DNA of 27,276 nucleotides from Saccoglossus kowalevskii (GCF_000003605.2 NW_003145291.1:97372-124647); one strand, 5' to 3'. Counted from the stretch's first letter, positions 1 to 10,634 are shown. Program-made: numbers and translations. Notes: generated from the sequence alone by a model not told the origin.

Positions 1-181
1 CCATGCTCCCATGCACTTAAAAGTTTTGAAATCTAGACCCTGTGAAACGCGATTTGGTGCATTTTGAGGGGCAAATTTTGCTGATACAAAGGGTTTCAGC
101 ATGATTTTAGAAGGGCGACGCCCCCTCCCCCAACATTTATTTCGAGAGCGCCCCTCTTCCCCACCTGTGCCGCCGCCACTG
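1..181. mobile_element. Possible end of a hAT-like DNA element, cut by the window edge
   Basis: The first 181 bases differ in composition from what follows. They contain C-rich runs (CCCCCTCCCCC, CGCCCCTCTTCCCC) and end in GCCGCCACTG, whose reverse complement is CAGTGGCGGC. hAT-superfamily terminal inverted repeats commonly start with CAG.G, so this could be the right end of a non-autonomous hAT copy, with CACATATT at 182-189 as the candidate 8-bp target duplication. The other end lies outside the window, so neither the inverted repeat nor the duplication can be tested. No transposase is visible. It could equally be another dispersed repeat. Confidence 0.3.
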
Positions 182-189
182 CACATATT

Positions 190-1077
190 TGTCTGGGGAT
201 TACCCACGTGGGGATTACCGGGACTCGAATGTCAACATGCGACCGATTCTGGTACTAATTCGATTACCGGTCTCTAAATAAACAGTGGTATGAATGAATA
301 AATGACGTTTTAATAACCCACAGTCCCTCATGTTTCTTACGTCATCAACCATGCCCCAGACTTGTTCCAAGGTTTTCTAAGGTCTATGTTTCCATGCAGA
401 CTCGTTACGATAAATGTACCCACATTTCAACCAAACGACTACACATTTATTACGATATCATGGTTGTTCAAATAATGTGAGTTTGTGTGCATATTAGAAA
501 ATGGCAGTGAATAATAAATAGTCTTGTCGGCGTTCAACACACTCTAAGCAGTATCGAATCGAAACATGTTTTTTTTTAACTTCTTGAGCGTGAAATTTTC
601 ACTTTTCACATTATAAATTACACTTAATTATTGTCACAATTTCCCAAGAATTGTGATCCCTAGTTGTAGTCAACAAATAGAGGAGATTAGGCTCACTCGG
701 TCCAAAATTATATATATAATAAGAAAAAATGTTGCGCCAAATATCTAACAAATGTTAAATAATTTGATGTGAACTGCTGTCATTCAGCCATAATATCAAA
801 CTTATGTATTGCCTTTTCTGCTGCCGGTAGTAGCATACTACTGTACTTATCAAAGTCCAAAACGATGTGCTACCTCACCTCGTTCGCAAACATAACCCGC
901 TAACCTCCTGTACTCGCGTGTATGTCCCCAAGGTGATACCAGGCACTTGTCTACATTTCATTTGTTTGTGACTGTTGCTAGGAAACACACTTCAACCTTT
1001 CGAATAGTCATATTAGCATAAACTTTATTGTACGCATACATACATTATTTAGAAAATTAAAATATATGAATACTATG
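190..1077. other. Gene-free AT-rich stretch
   Basis: No open frame longer than chance, splice-framed exon or RNA gene was recognised. Short A/T runs occur (for example TATATATAAT near 710-720), with nothing repeated at length. Confidence 0.5.
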
Positions 1078-1212
1078 AGGTTATTACGAGGATATCCAGT
1101 CGAAAGGTATGCACGAAGACAGTACAGTGGGAATATCGACCGACACACAGCGGAGGTCGATGCGACGGCGTACTGTCTGAGTACATACTTTTCGGTATCC
1201 TCGTAATAACCT
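1078..1212. repeat. 135-bp foldback (nested inverted repeat), MITE-like
   Basis: The left arm AGGTTATTACGAGGAT (1078-1093) is the exact reverse complement of ATCCTCGTAATAACCT (1197-1212). Pairing continues inward. The stretch ending AGACAGTAC (left) pairs with GTACTGTCT (right) inside a 26-base match with about five mismatches, and TCGACC pairs with GGTCGA near the centre around a short loop. Almost the whole element can fold into one hairpin. This is typical of a foldback or small MITE-type element. No target-site duplication is convincing and there is no coding capacity. Confidence 0.7.
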
Positions 1213-2629
1213 TATTATAATACATCTTTTCCTCCCAAGGATACATCATGGTAATGCCGAATATACAAAAAGTTTAGAACTTTTTTTTTGTATGGGGTCC
1301 GGTCAAACCTTGGGGGTTGTCATGTTTGTTGTTATCCTTAGAGGACTCTTACGCGTGTAATAGTTTCATATTTGAAGTTCGCATTTCCTAATATGGTAGG
1401 ATGAAAATACCGCAAAATTACGACACTATGTAACTTATGGCGTTACGGTGACAGATGTATAATAATATAACACGACATACTGAGATGTGTTACGCGTCAC
1501 ACATCGCATCGCATACACCAGCAATCGGTGTAAACAAACAATCACTTGTTTACATGAATAAATAAATAAGTAAATGACCTTGCAAAGATACTAGTATATA
1601 AAGTAGTGTATTTGTTTGTTATTATTATAAGTCAGTATTTTTAAGTTTACTTGCCACAGATGTTACTAGTACGTTGTTATATTTATCGAGTATTTCATGT
1701 CATTGTATTAATTGAAATAATGGTATTTTCAACAGATATACGTACCTATCATAAGTTTAAATGGCGTCGACTAGATGCAAAGAAATCCCCGCAAATAAGT
1801 TCTAATAAATTATCGACATGGACAGTTAATTACCAAATAAATAGATGATCAAACAATTTGACGTCACATATGCAAATAATTCATGTAAGTTATATATGAA
1901 TATAGATGCATGTACTGTAAAGTACTTTATTTTCACTGCAATTGATTTTTTTTTTAAATGATGATTCAGTCTAAATAAAATCCAGTGAAAATACCATTTT
2001 TTCTATATTTTACGTTCAATTAAAACTGATAAAAAACACTCAATACGTCTTTTCATCGAAAAATAATTCGAGCTAAAATAAAACATTTTACAGTATATGA
2101 AAATTGATTCGACACTTTCTCCAACTATACATTTATTATCATTATTATAACAGTTATTTTGAACTTCTAGTTGAATCAACTTAAAACACGCTAATCACAC
2201 GACGAGACATTGTTAGATGTGTTTCCCTATAGAGTTATTATTACCATTGTATAATCGTAAATCATTCACGTAACACCGGACACCTGCCGAATAATTAGCG
2301 CCACCGTGACGTAGTAATTAATATCACCATATCGCAACTAATCTGCCACCGTACCGAGAACATCAGCAACTCGAGGACAGATAGAACAAATGTGCTTGAG
2401 ACTGGTGACATTAGAAATTTAAATTTAAGACATATATTTATTCATAAGTACACAATCCAGCATTGGTATGTATATACCGTGTTATGGCGACTACAGTAGG
2501 TCAGTGGAAATAAATAAGACCACACCCTTATTTTGAAGGCTGGACAATAAACGAACTTGAACACCACACCTAGTATTTTATCGCCGACTATTTCTGCTAT
2601 GCACTGTCGCTATTCAACTATTCTGTGTT
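1213..2629. other. Gene-free AT-rich stretch
   Basis: I see no supported gene here. There is a short AAAT-type simple repeat at about 1556-1576 and an ATGCAAAT octamer at 1870-1877. The longest open frames are short and rich in rare-looking AT codons, as expected by chance. Confidence 0.5.
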
Positions 2630-2653
2630 TACAATATACAATTGTATATTGTA
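2630..2653. repeat. Perfect 24-bp palindrome
   Basis: TACAATATACAA (2630-2641) is followed directly by its reverse complement TTGTATATTGTA (2642-2653), with no spacer. It could be a cruciform-prone AT palindrome or a chance product of low complexity. No function can be assigned. Confidence 0.85.
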
Positions 2654-2690
2654 CTATTGGTTTACAACATGTCAAAATCAGCGACATTGC

Positions 2691-2714
2691 CTGACCCCCT
2701 GACCCCCTGACCTG
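2691..2714. repeat. Short 8-bp tandem repeat
   Basis: CTGACCCC occurs twice in tandem, followed by CTGACCTG. It is a small C-rich simple repeat in an otherwise unremarkable stretch. The flanking 2715-3394 region holds no supported gene. Confidence 0.8.
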
Positions 2715-3394
2715 AGAGATGTCGGAATTGGTGCACCCTATGAGACACCTCCCCATTGTTTAGTACGCAGGGTGTGCAAACAACAACATCCAATGAATAC
2801 CCCAACCCGATCATCTGCTTACCCGCAACTGTCACTGCCACGATATTAAACATTAAACTAAGTTATCTGTTTCCCAGGCAACAGTAATTGTAATGTTACT
2901 ATATTAATTTAATAACAATTCTACATCTAGTTAGTTGATTTTACTTTATAAATAGTGTTGTGATATTGATTTTGCATATGGTATATACAAACCCTTATGG
3001 CGGGGACCGCAGCGTCAGTGGAATACATGACTTTGTATAAATAATGCATCGTGTCACAACCCTGGTCAATATGAATAATTCTCGGTTTTAAGCTTAGATT
3101 ACATTCCATCAATTGAGAAATGGTAATTTAAATACACCTGTTACCATGACTACAACCGACTCGGGGTTTACACAAGTATTATGACAATATGACTAGTAAG
3201 AATGAGTAAGAAGTAAGAATTGTTTCGCGTGATAACATGCTAATTTGCATATTAAATATATGACTAATTCTATCAATAATTTGAAGGACTTCAAATGTGA
3301 ATGTTTGTACAGCAGAAATACTAAATAAACATACTATTACATACTAGTATTCCTTTTTACTAGTGTAGCACGGTTCAAGTGTAGATAATTTGTG

Positions 3395-3431
3395 ATTATT
3401 ATTATTATTATTAGTAGTAGTAGTAGTAGTA
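3395..3431. repeat. Compound microsatellite (ATT)n(AGT)n
   Basis: About six ATT units pass directly into about six AGT units. This is a compound trinucleotide microsatellite. The following 3432-3775 has no supported gene. Confidence 0.9.
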
Positions 3432-3775
3432 TTTGTGCAGCGGTGTGAACTCCTACCTACCGAGCTCCACTTACAAAACCACAGTTATTAATACATCTTG
3501 CTTGCCGAGTTCTAGGCACCTATTGCTACCAGTAGAAATATACTGCATACTATTTTATAAACAACTTACACACCAACGACATTATAAACAAGTATACACC
3601 TATTTAGTTGAGTCTATTTTTGTTTATAAAATGGAATTTAGTATAAGATAGTAAAGAAAACAAATGTAACAATATATCAGTCTAAAATACATAATAATTG
3701 CGTTTATATAAACATCTTATGTATACATTGGTACACACTACACTACTGAACATTAGCATATTCAACACTTACAAC

Positions 3776-4990
3776 CCTTGATATTATCCGACTGTTTTCA
3801 ACCATCACAACACGCCAAATAATTATCTTTCGCAACTTATTCCACGCGCAGTCCTCATCACTCTCAACCCAGGACATACACACAGTCACCATCAATTACA
3901 ACTCAGGCGACACTGTCGACCCAAAAGTGACCAATCATCATCATTCTCCACCCACAACACTACTACTACACTCAGTTATCGTCTTTCACAACTGACAACA
4001 TACCCAATCATCACTTTCATGACCACTCTCAGCCAACAACACACCCAGTCATCATCACTTTCAACCCACAGCATAGCCAATCATCACCTCTCTCAGCCAA
4101 TAACACACCCAGTCATCATCACTCTCAACTAACATATCGAGTCATCATCACTTTCAACCCACATATCGAGTCACCATCACTCTTAACCCACAAAATACCG
4201 AGTCATCATCACTTTCAACCCACAACATAGCAAATCATCACCTCTCTCAGTCAACAACACATCCAGTCATCATCACTTTCAACCCATAACATAGCCAATC
4301 ATCACTTTCAACTCATAACATAGGCAATCATCACTTTCAACTCATAACATAGCCAATCATCACTTTCAACTCATAACATCTCTTTCAGCCAACAACACAC
4401 CCAGTCATCATTACTTTCAACCCACAACATACCAAGTCATCATCACTTTCAACCCACAGGATAGTCAATCATCACCTCTCTCAACCCACAACACACCCAG
4501 TCATCATCACTTTCAACCCACAACATACCCAATCATGACCACTCTCAGCCAACAACACACCCAGTCATCGTCACTTTCAACCCACAGCATAGCCAATCAT
4601 CACCTCTCTCAACCCACAACATAACAAGTCATCATCACTTTCAACCCACAGCATAGCCAATCATCACCTCTCTCAACCCACAACACACCCAGACATCATC
4701 ACTTTCAACCCACAACATACCAAGTCACTATTACTCCCAACTCTCAATATAAGAAGTCACCATTACTCTCAACCCACAACACGCCCATTATCACTTTCAA
4801 CCCCATAGCACACCCAAATACTCGTCTCAACCCACAGTACCTACCAACCGCTCAACTAACTAACCAACCAACCACGTGCAATTTGACATGCTCAGCAAAT
4901 TGGCCATCCACCACACACAATCCTCAGTCATCACACGGTCAACCTTCTAATCCATTATCATTCAACCCACCCTACGTATCCCACTAAATT
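3776..4990. repeat. 1.2-kb degenerate C-rich satellite/minisatellite
   Basis: Variants of two short blocks recur throughout: CATCATCACTTTCAACCCAC and AACACACCCAGT or AACATAGCCAAT. The distance between successive CACTTTCAAC-like blocks varies from about 28 to 36 bases, so this is a degenerate array, not a clean monomer. The + strand is rich in A, C and T and strikingly poor in G. No open frame runs through it, so it does not look coding. The array fades into AAC-rich sequence on its right before the LINE remnant. Confidence 0.85.
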
Positions 4991-4999
4991 TATCCATCA

Positions 5000-5396
5000 A
5001 TACTAACTGAATCCGGTAGACATAAAGGCATTTTGAAGGAAAACAGGCTATGTAATCTCCATGAATGCAATGAAGTAGGGGATGAGAAACATTACATTTT
5101 ATATTGTAATAATTGTCAAATCAAAGAACAAAGATCTAGATTCCTTGCAGCTTTATACATCTATGCCCCAAATCTGGAAGATTTTAGCATGGATGAATTA
5201 TTTCCTATTATTGTTTCAAGTAATGATTTTTTTCATTCTTAGCATTTTTGCAAAATTTATTTTCTATATTCTTGATATGTTTTAATACTGTAAGTTTTTG
5301 TTGTTCTGAATGTTTTGTTTTGTTATTGTTATTTTTGGACTTTACTCAAGATTTCATTGGTACGTTCCAAATAAAAAATTCTATCTATCTATCTAA
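5000..5396 (+). mobile_element. 3' end of a 5'-truncated non-LTR retrotransposon (LINE)
   Basis: A frame open from about 4988 to the TAG at 5240-5242 has no start codon. It encodes the typical C-terminus of a LINE polyprotein: ESGRHKGI, then RLCNLHEC, then GDEKHYILYC, and then a basic stretch. This matches the Cys/His motif after the reverse transcriptase domain (usual form RLC..C....DE.H.L..C). Here the usual second Cys of a Cys-X2-Cys pair reads His, with a Cys two residues later. A short 3' UTR follows, with AATAAA at 5370-5375 and a terminal (CTAT)n tail at about 5381-5393. A short tandem tail is the way many CR1/L2-like LINEs end. The reverse transcriptase and endonuclease are missing, so this is a dead-on-arrival copy. 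The clade cannot be fixed. Confidence 0.75.
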
Positions 5397-5419
5397 CTAA
5401 TTGAACCGACCAACTCGCC

Positions 5420-5610
5420 CTATAGTTGTGTCCAGTGGTTTGGGTAGGCAAGCATGGGTAGACATGGTGGTGTCCTGTGACAGTTGAGATGGGCATAAAT
5501 GGGCATATGCTGGTGCAGTGGTTGACGTAGGCAAGAACGTGTTGGTATGGTAGTGTTCAGTGGTTAAGGTGGGCATAAATTGGCAGGTATGGCCGTGTCC
5601 AGTGGAGAGG
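5420..5610. repeat. 42-bp minisatellite, about 4.5 copies
   Basis: The anchor TCCAGTGG and its variants (TCCTGTGA, TGCAGTGG, TTCAGTGG) recur at 5431, 5473, 5514, 5556 and 5598. The spacing is 42, 41, 42 and 42 bases. Between anchors are copies of GGTGGGCATAAATGGGCA-type sequence. A minus-strand open frame across it is a by-product of the period being a multiple of three. Confidence 0.85.
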
Positions 5611-7004
5611 CGTTGATGAATTGAAAAGTTGTACCAATGAGTGGAGCAAGTGAGTTGCATTTAACGTTTCCGTGTGGCGATGTATGCGCCCTCGGGCCAT
5701 GCCCGGTAATCATGTCCATTAGTCACCTTTGACCTGCTAAGAATACAAAACGTGAATTAGACTGATGTATAATTACTCCTGAAGTTACGGTCACATGGAT
5801 TGTGGTATATGTGAATGTCAGATGAATTGCGTACTACAGTGCACAAAAAGCATTTTGGGGTACATTAACGATTTATTACTCAGTTCAATCATTGTTAATT
5901 CTCGTTCGAACAAATACTGAATTTATTCTGCACACCTCATCCGTCTATTGCAGTATTTAACTCCATACAGTGAACGGCAGACACCTTGGGATATTATCAA
6001 AATATTAAAATTACAATTAAATATTAGAATTTTTTTTAAAAAAAGCTTGAGATCCGTATTCACATTTTTTAAAATAAATATGTTTACCAACCAAGGTGCA
6101 GCTTTCTGTCGTTCACTGATTACACAACTAAAATACTCATTTTGTTTTTACAAGCCGACCAATCCGGTGGTTGATTGGTAGGCAGTTTGCTTCAAAAATA
6201 TCTATTCTCGAAAGTTAATGGCACACATCCGTCAACCAACTTTACTGATTGAAATATGCGAAAGCTAGGATATTACGAGGCGAAAGCGAATATTTTCACG
6301 CTGCTTGAATTGATTTGACGTTTAAATGCACAAGCCGTCTTTTATCTAAGATATACAGTGACTAATGTACTGTAAGTGAATGTTGGTATGCATACAAAAC
6401 GTTATAGAACACATGTCATTCGGACATACAGTTCTCGAGAAAAAATGGCCGATCGGCGGCCAATTTTTTCTTTCGAGTATGAATTCCAGTTATCCGTGGC
6501 GGAAACAATGAGGCAGGTTTCCATTCGTTAATCATACACGCGTTGTCCACGAAGCAGTGCTGTAATGACGTCATTATCAAGCGGAAACCCTGCACCCGCC
6601 CTGGTTATTATAGTATTACATACAACTTGGAGTACATAAATCACGTGACGTGTTCACCTGATTCAGTTTTTCAATCAATCCACCATGTGTGCTGTAATCA
6701 TGAACGTGTGTAACAACCAGTCTCATTGAACGTTTGATGGGAAATGTGTAAATGCGAGTATTTGTTCTTTTATTCCCATGTCTTGTGTTGCAATTTGACA
6801 CCCCACGTGTTTATCTGCACCGCTGTTATATAGGACACCGCTACGAACTCTGTACACGGTACGTAAAAGATATTTGCCCAACAAACACACTAATGTGTTA
6901 ACATACAACACCTTCTTGATAACAGAACAGTGCTATGACGGGAGGGGTCACGGCGTAATCTTGATGAAGGTACATGTACATCGCGCTCAAATAAAAAATA
7001 AAAC
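5611..7004. other. Gene-free stretch
   Basis: I recognise no gene. TCACCTTTGACCT at 5723-5735 reads AGGTCAAAGGTGA on the minus strand, a near-consensus DR1 nuclear-receptor site, which may be chance. Short frames such as that at 5948-6181 show no domain or codon signature. Confidence 0.45.
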
Positions 7005-7265
7005 TTTTATTTCATTGTACATATAATTCAAATTTATTTTAAAAATCGGTTCAGATTTTTATTATCGAGATTAATGAGAATCTAAATTCGATAATTTCGA
7101 AATATATTATGAAAACAGTCTGATTGCAATCTAATATATTGTACAGGCTGTATTTAATATATATATATATATTTTATTTTAATATTTTTTTATAATTTTT
7201 TTTATTATTATCATTACGAACGACAGGTAAATAAATAATAAATTAAAAATACACGAGAAATAAAT
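7005..7265. repeat. AT-rich low-complexity block
   Basis: This stretch is nearly all A and T. It includes an (AT)n run around 7160-7175 and long T-rich and TTATTATTA runs, ending in AAATAAATAAT-type sequence. It has no coding potential. Confidence 0.85.
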
Positions 7266-7369
7266 AATTAAATCAATATTTAAACAAAAATTAGAACAAG
7301 CAGCCTATCGGCTGGGATAGCTCCGGTGTTAGCAATTCAAATTTCACAAGCATTCTGAACAAAACCTAG

Positions 7370-7810
7370 ACGAGTCCACACGCCGGCGAGGTACCTACAC
7401 AAACAAAAATAAAGCAATTGGGGGAGCTGTTTTCAAGACGAAGTAGGAAATACATATATGTACCTATATGTTCAACATCAAAGCAGTCAGACTTGTGTTT
7501 TTCAACAAGAAATTGAAAATACGTAACTTTTTACTAAAAATTACTAAATTATTCATCATAATTTGAGATTTATAGAAATGAATATATCTAAGAGAGCCTA
7601 GTCCACCCGAGTTACCTATCAACAGCAAAACAATCGAACTTCAACAAAAAGTCCAAATTATAACGTTTTGCCATAAATCAGTGACAAAAGTATTCATCAA
7701 GTTAGACGGAGAATGAAAAATATAACCACGAAATGAACAAATCTGAGAGTGGTCCACCTGAGGTACCTATATGTATAATATCAAAGCAATCGAACTTGCA
7801 GTTTTCAAAT
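7370..7810. repeat. Diverged tandem repeat, about 152-bp unit, about 3 copies
   Basis: The anchor TACCTAT followed by a CAAAGCA.TC.GACTTG-like block recurs at 7461, 7613 and 7764, spaced 152 and 151 bases. Each later copy is preceded by GTCCACC.GAG.TACCT and by a GAAATGAA....ATCT.AGAG block, so the match is not limited to one motif. Copies are well diverged, which suggests an old array. No protein frame is shared between units. Confidence 0.75.
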
Positions 7811-8550
7811 TGGCTAGCCATTCAGCTGCACATTGTAACCTTTGAGCGCCAAAGTCATTGAACTTTCGTGACCTTTCACCAACTTGAAAATGTCATACAT
7901 GTCGTATAATCAAAACCAGAGAAAGTGTGCCCATTTCATTCAAAATAATACATAAAAATAAATAATACGTAAACATAAATATTGACAGAAAAAATGATGG
8001 CATACAGGAATGCTTGGCAACATTCGAAAAATAGTGGGGTGGTGCATAGTAGAGAATTTCAGTGTAATCGCGTGGTGGACCTCCCCCACCCCGACATGTC
8101 ACGTGATGACGTATCGAATCAGTGTCACGCAATTTTTGACAACCAAAGGATACGCAATGTGGTCCGTGCGTTTGTTATTAGAGGGGGGGGGCAATAAGCT
8201 TATATTTGACGAAAATTTATGTAAGCACTCCCGATTTGAAGATGATCCCCATTTCGAGGCAAAAGTCGCTTGCTGATCATACACATCGTTGACTGTGATT
8301 TCTTGCCGCCTTTGTCCGCCATCATCACGATGATGCTCTCCCGTCACGAATCAATGTGATTACACGAATGTTTTTTTTTTCTGTTTGTACGTTGCATGTT
8401 TTTACCCGCTGAAAGTGAATGCAACAGCTGAGGTATGTTCTATTAATACACGACGGAATAGCATATCCATACCGTCATCGTGTTATATCAAGGTCAGAGC
8501 AAAGCAGGCAGCAAACCGCATAACCCGGATACGTGTCCGTAATTAAGATC
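7811..8550. other. Gene-free stretch with overlapping short frames
   Basis: Several short open frames overlap on both strands between 7893 and 8347. None shows a recognisable domain. A G9 run lies near 8182-8191. I see no supported gene. Confidence 0.4.
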
Positions 8551-8710
8551 GGTGCCCACTGCAGGTGGCGGTGGCGGAAAAAAGGCGCGCGGGGGAGGGG
8601 TCTGATACACAATGCAGAGATCTAATGAACCACTGGCATAGATTAAAATCGTCCGAAAATAAAAAAAAATGAAACTTGTTTTTTTTTTTTGGGGGGGGGG
8701 GTAAATTTGA
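8551..8710. repeat. Low-complexity, possibly dispersed-repeat fragment
   Basis: The composition shifts abruptly to GGTGGCGGTGGCGG, GCGCGCGGGGGAGGGG, then a long A run, and a T run passing straight into a G run at about 8680-8701. Such islands are often pieces of old dispersed repeats. I cannot name a family. Confidence 0.4.
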
Positions 8711-10033
8711 TGGCGGTTTGTATTCAAAATATTGTGAGTTTTAATATGTATTGAATTATAAACATGGGAAATGCGGCCATTCATTGATCATTGGAGACTC
8801 ATATCCTTCGGGTTAATGTTATACGAATGATGTTACATAAATATTTTTTTTTTTAAATTATTAACACGGATTTATTGTTTTAAATATACGCGCGTTTAAA
8901 TTGTTTCCTATAAGGTGGTAGACAAATGAATGTTACTTAATAAACTGATCACGTGCAAAAAACGTGTATTATGTACAGTTCAAAAACAAATACTTTGTGT
9001 GTTCTTGTTTGCTTTAGTGGTTTCTATGACAATATACTTTAGGTTTACACTAGCATTACAACACGCAAGATAAAACACAAGACGCGGTTTCGGAAATGAG
9101 CGGTAAACACAAATATAACGCACTGACAGTCACGTACCCTGATTAGCGAATCAGAAGCGGTTTAACATCGCAGCAGACAGAAACACGTGTTGTACAGTAA
9201 TTCCAATACCGCCGCATCATATCAGCTGTTCACGTAGACTTTAAATATCATCATTAATTTACATAACAATAACTTGTTATAATGAGCCAGAACTGGCCTC
9301 AGTTAACGACCATGTTCTGTTGTTACCGCGGGACTTTGATAGGTAGAGTTTAAAAGCAAGGCGTGTAAAGTATACCAATCGTCGGTACCAATAAATGGAT
9401 TGACAACATCGCGCGAAAATTCCAAAATTCTTTTGCAAAAAAATAAATAAATAAACAGTGAAACGTTATTGCTTAAATAAATAATCACGCGTCTATGCTC
9501 AGTGTTTTTTTCGGTGCGAAATGATGTAGTGTATTGTTGATTTATATCAAATGAAGTCCATTTTAATGAACTACACATGATACAATGCTATGAACATGCC
9601 CACTCACGTCCAATTTCATGGATGGCCTCAATTTCTGCAAAGGATAACCAGCCTTCATATTATAGCTATTGACGAACGTCAAAAGGCTTTATTGTTACGT
9701 AACTGGAGATTGGGCGACAGATAATTCGCTAGTGTCTCTGAAAAATATATCTGAATAATAATAATAAAACGAATGTTGCAAAGCCTCACAAAATTTGTTC
9801 AGAATGCGGAGTCGTCATGGTGGGACTAATATTATCTTATGACGTAATATGGTTGTGCCATACATTAATACATGGTGTAAACATTCAAGTCGTTGAAATG
9901 TGATGTATTCAGTTAAAGTATTGATCGACGAGAGAGAACTTGCATAACTAAAAACGTTTAGCAATTTTGTGCACATGCGACTATGCTCGACATACTTGCA
10001 TTTGAAGCGCCTCGAAACTGCTAACCCTTCGTT
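8711..10033. other. Gene-free stretch upstream of the spectraplakin promoter
   Basis: No gene is recognised. An AAAT simple repeat lies at about 9437-9455. GC content rises towards the right end, approaching the promoter region. Confidence 0.45.
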
Positions 10034-10122
10034 GATTGGTCGAGACTTTGTAATGAGGTAATTCACACGGGTTACGATTGGCGTAGCTCAGCGATAGGGG
10101 CGTGCGTTTCCAAGTACCAATC
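10034..10122 (+). promoter_or_regulatory. Candidate promoter of exon 1a: three CCAAT boxes
   Basis: The NF-Y core CCAATC/GATTGG occurs three times: GATTGG at 10034-10039 and 10076-10081, and CCAATC at 10117-10122. The spacing is 42 and 41 bases, close to four helical turns. Repeated CCAAT boxes at such spacing are characteristic of TATA-less NF-Y promoters. They lie about 510-600 bases before the exon 1a start codon, in a region richer in GC and CpG than the rest of the window. The start site itself is not visible. Confidence 0.45.
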
Positions 10123-10634
10123 AAAATTACCGTTATAAACGTATCCGAGGTCCTTTCATTAGCTGTATTCGCTGTTCTATGGTTTATGCGGTTCCCAGCT
10201 GGGATATTGCAGGCTGTTTGGTTGTTCGACGATTTCTATTTCTGTCAGGACTGTTAATTGTTACATCGTTGTCTTCAATTGCAGATCGGTGGACCGGCCA
10301 GTGGCGACTGGCATATTTAGACAGCATTATACCAACACCGGGGGCTCTAGGACAAATAACTGCGACAAGTGGAGGCCATCGTCAACGGAGTATTGCCCGT
10401 AGAAGGCATAGCGCGTATAGGCTACATTGAAGGAGCGGCCATATTCAATATTGCCAGCATGTTTAGCGGCTGAAAATGACGTTTCTCGATTGTCTGGAAC
10501 TATGAATTTTGAATGAAACATCGAGTTAATATTGGACGACAATTCTGTTGATTGACTTGATAATCGGTGCTAAATTTCCACCCTAAACAGTCAATGGAAA
10601 ACCTAATCTCTCGTGTGCCATAGTGATCATCAGG
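10123..10634 (+). other. Probable 5' leader / promoter-proximal region of exon 1a
   Basis: Relatively GC-rich sequence lies between the CCAAT boxes and the exon 1a start codon. TTGTCTTCAATTGCAG ending at about 10283 looks like a 3' splice site, so a noncoding upstream exon could be spliced here. An 83-codon frame starts at ATG 10179 and contains a hydrophobic run (FLFLSGLLIVTSL). I recognise no homologue. If translation of the spectraplakin is efficient, that ATG is probably not in the mature leader. Confidence 0.4.
10594..10623 (+). CDS. Possible 9-codon upstream ORF before exon 1a
   Basis: ATG at 10594 opens a nine-codon frame (MENLISRVP) that stops with TAG at 10621-10623. This is 11 bases before the main start codon and in a different frame from it. 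The context AATGG is moderate. If the transcription start lies upstream, this uORF could dampen translation of the 1a isoform. It may equally be chance. Confidence 0.3.
   Translation: MENLISRVP

Noticed and set aside
7893-8347. Cluster of four overlapping short frames on both strands
   Set aside because: They overlap one another in antisense and none resembles a known protein. A G run disrupts the region.
10080-10140. tRNA-like start GGCGTAGCTCAGCGATAGG
   Set aside because: An A-box-like 5' end is present, but no anticodon stem, T-arm (GGTTCGA-type) or acceptor pairing follows, so it is not a tRNA.
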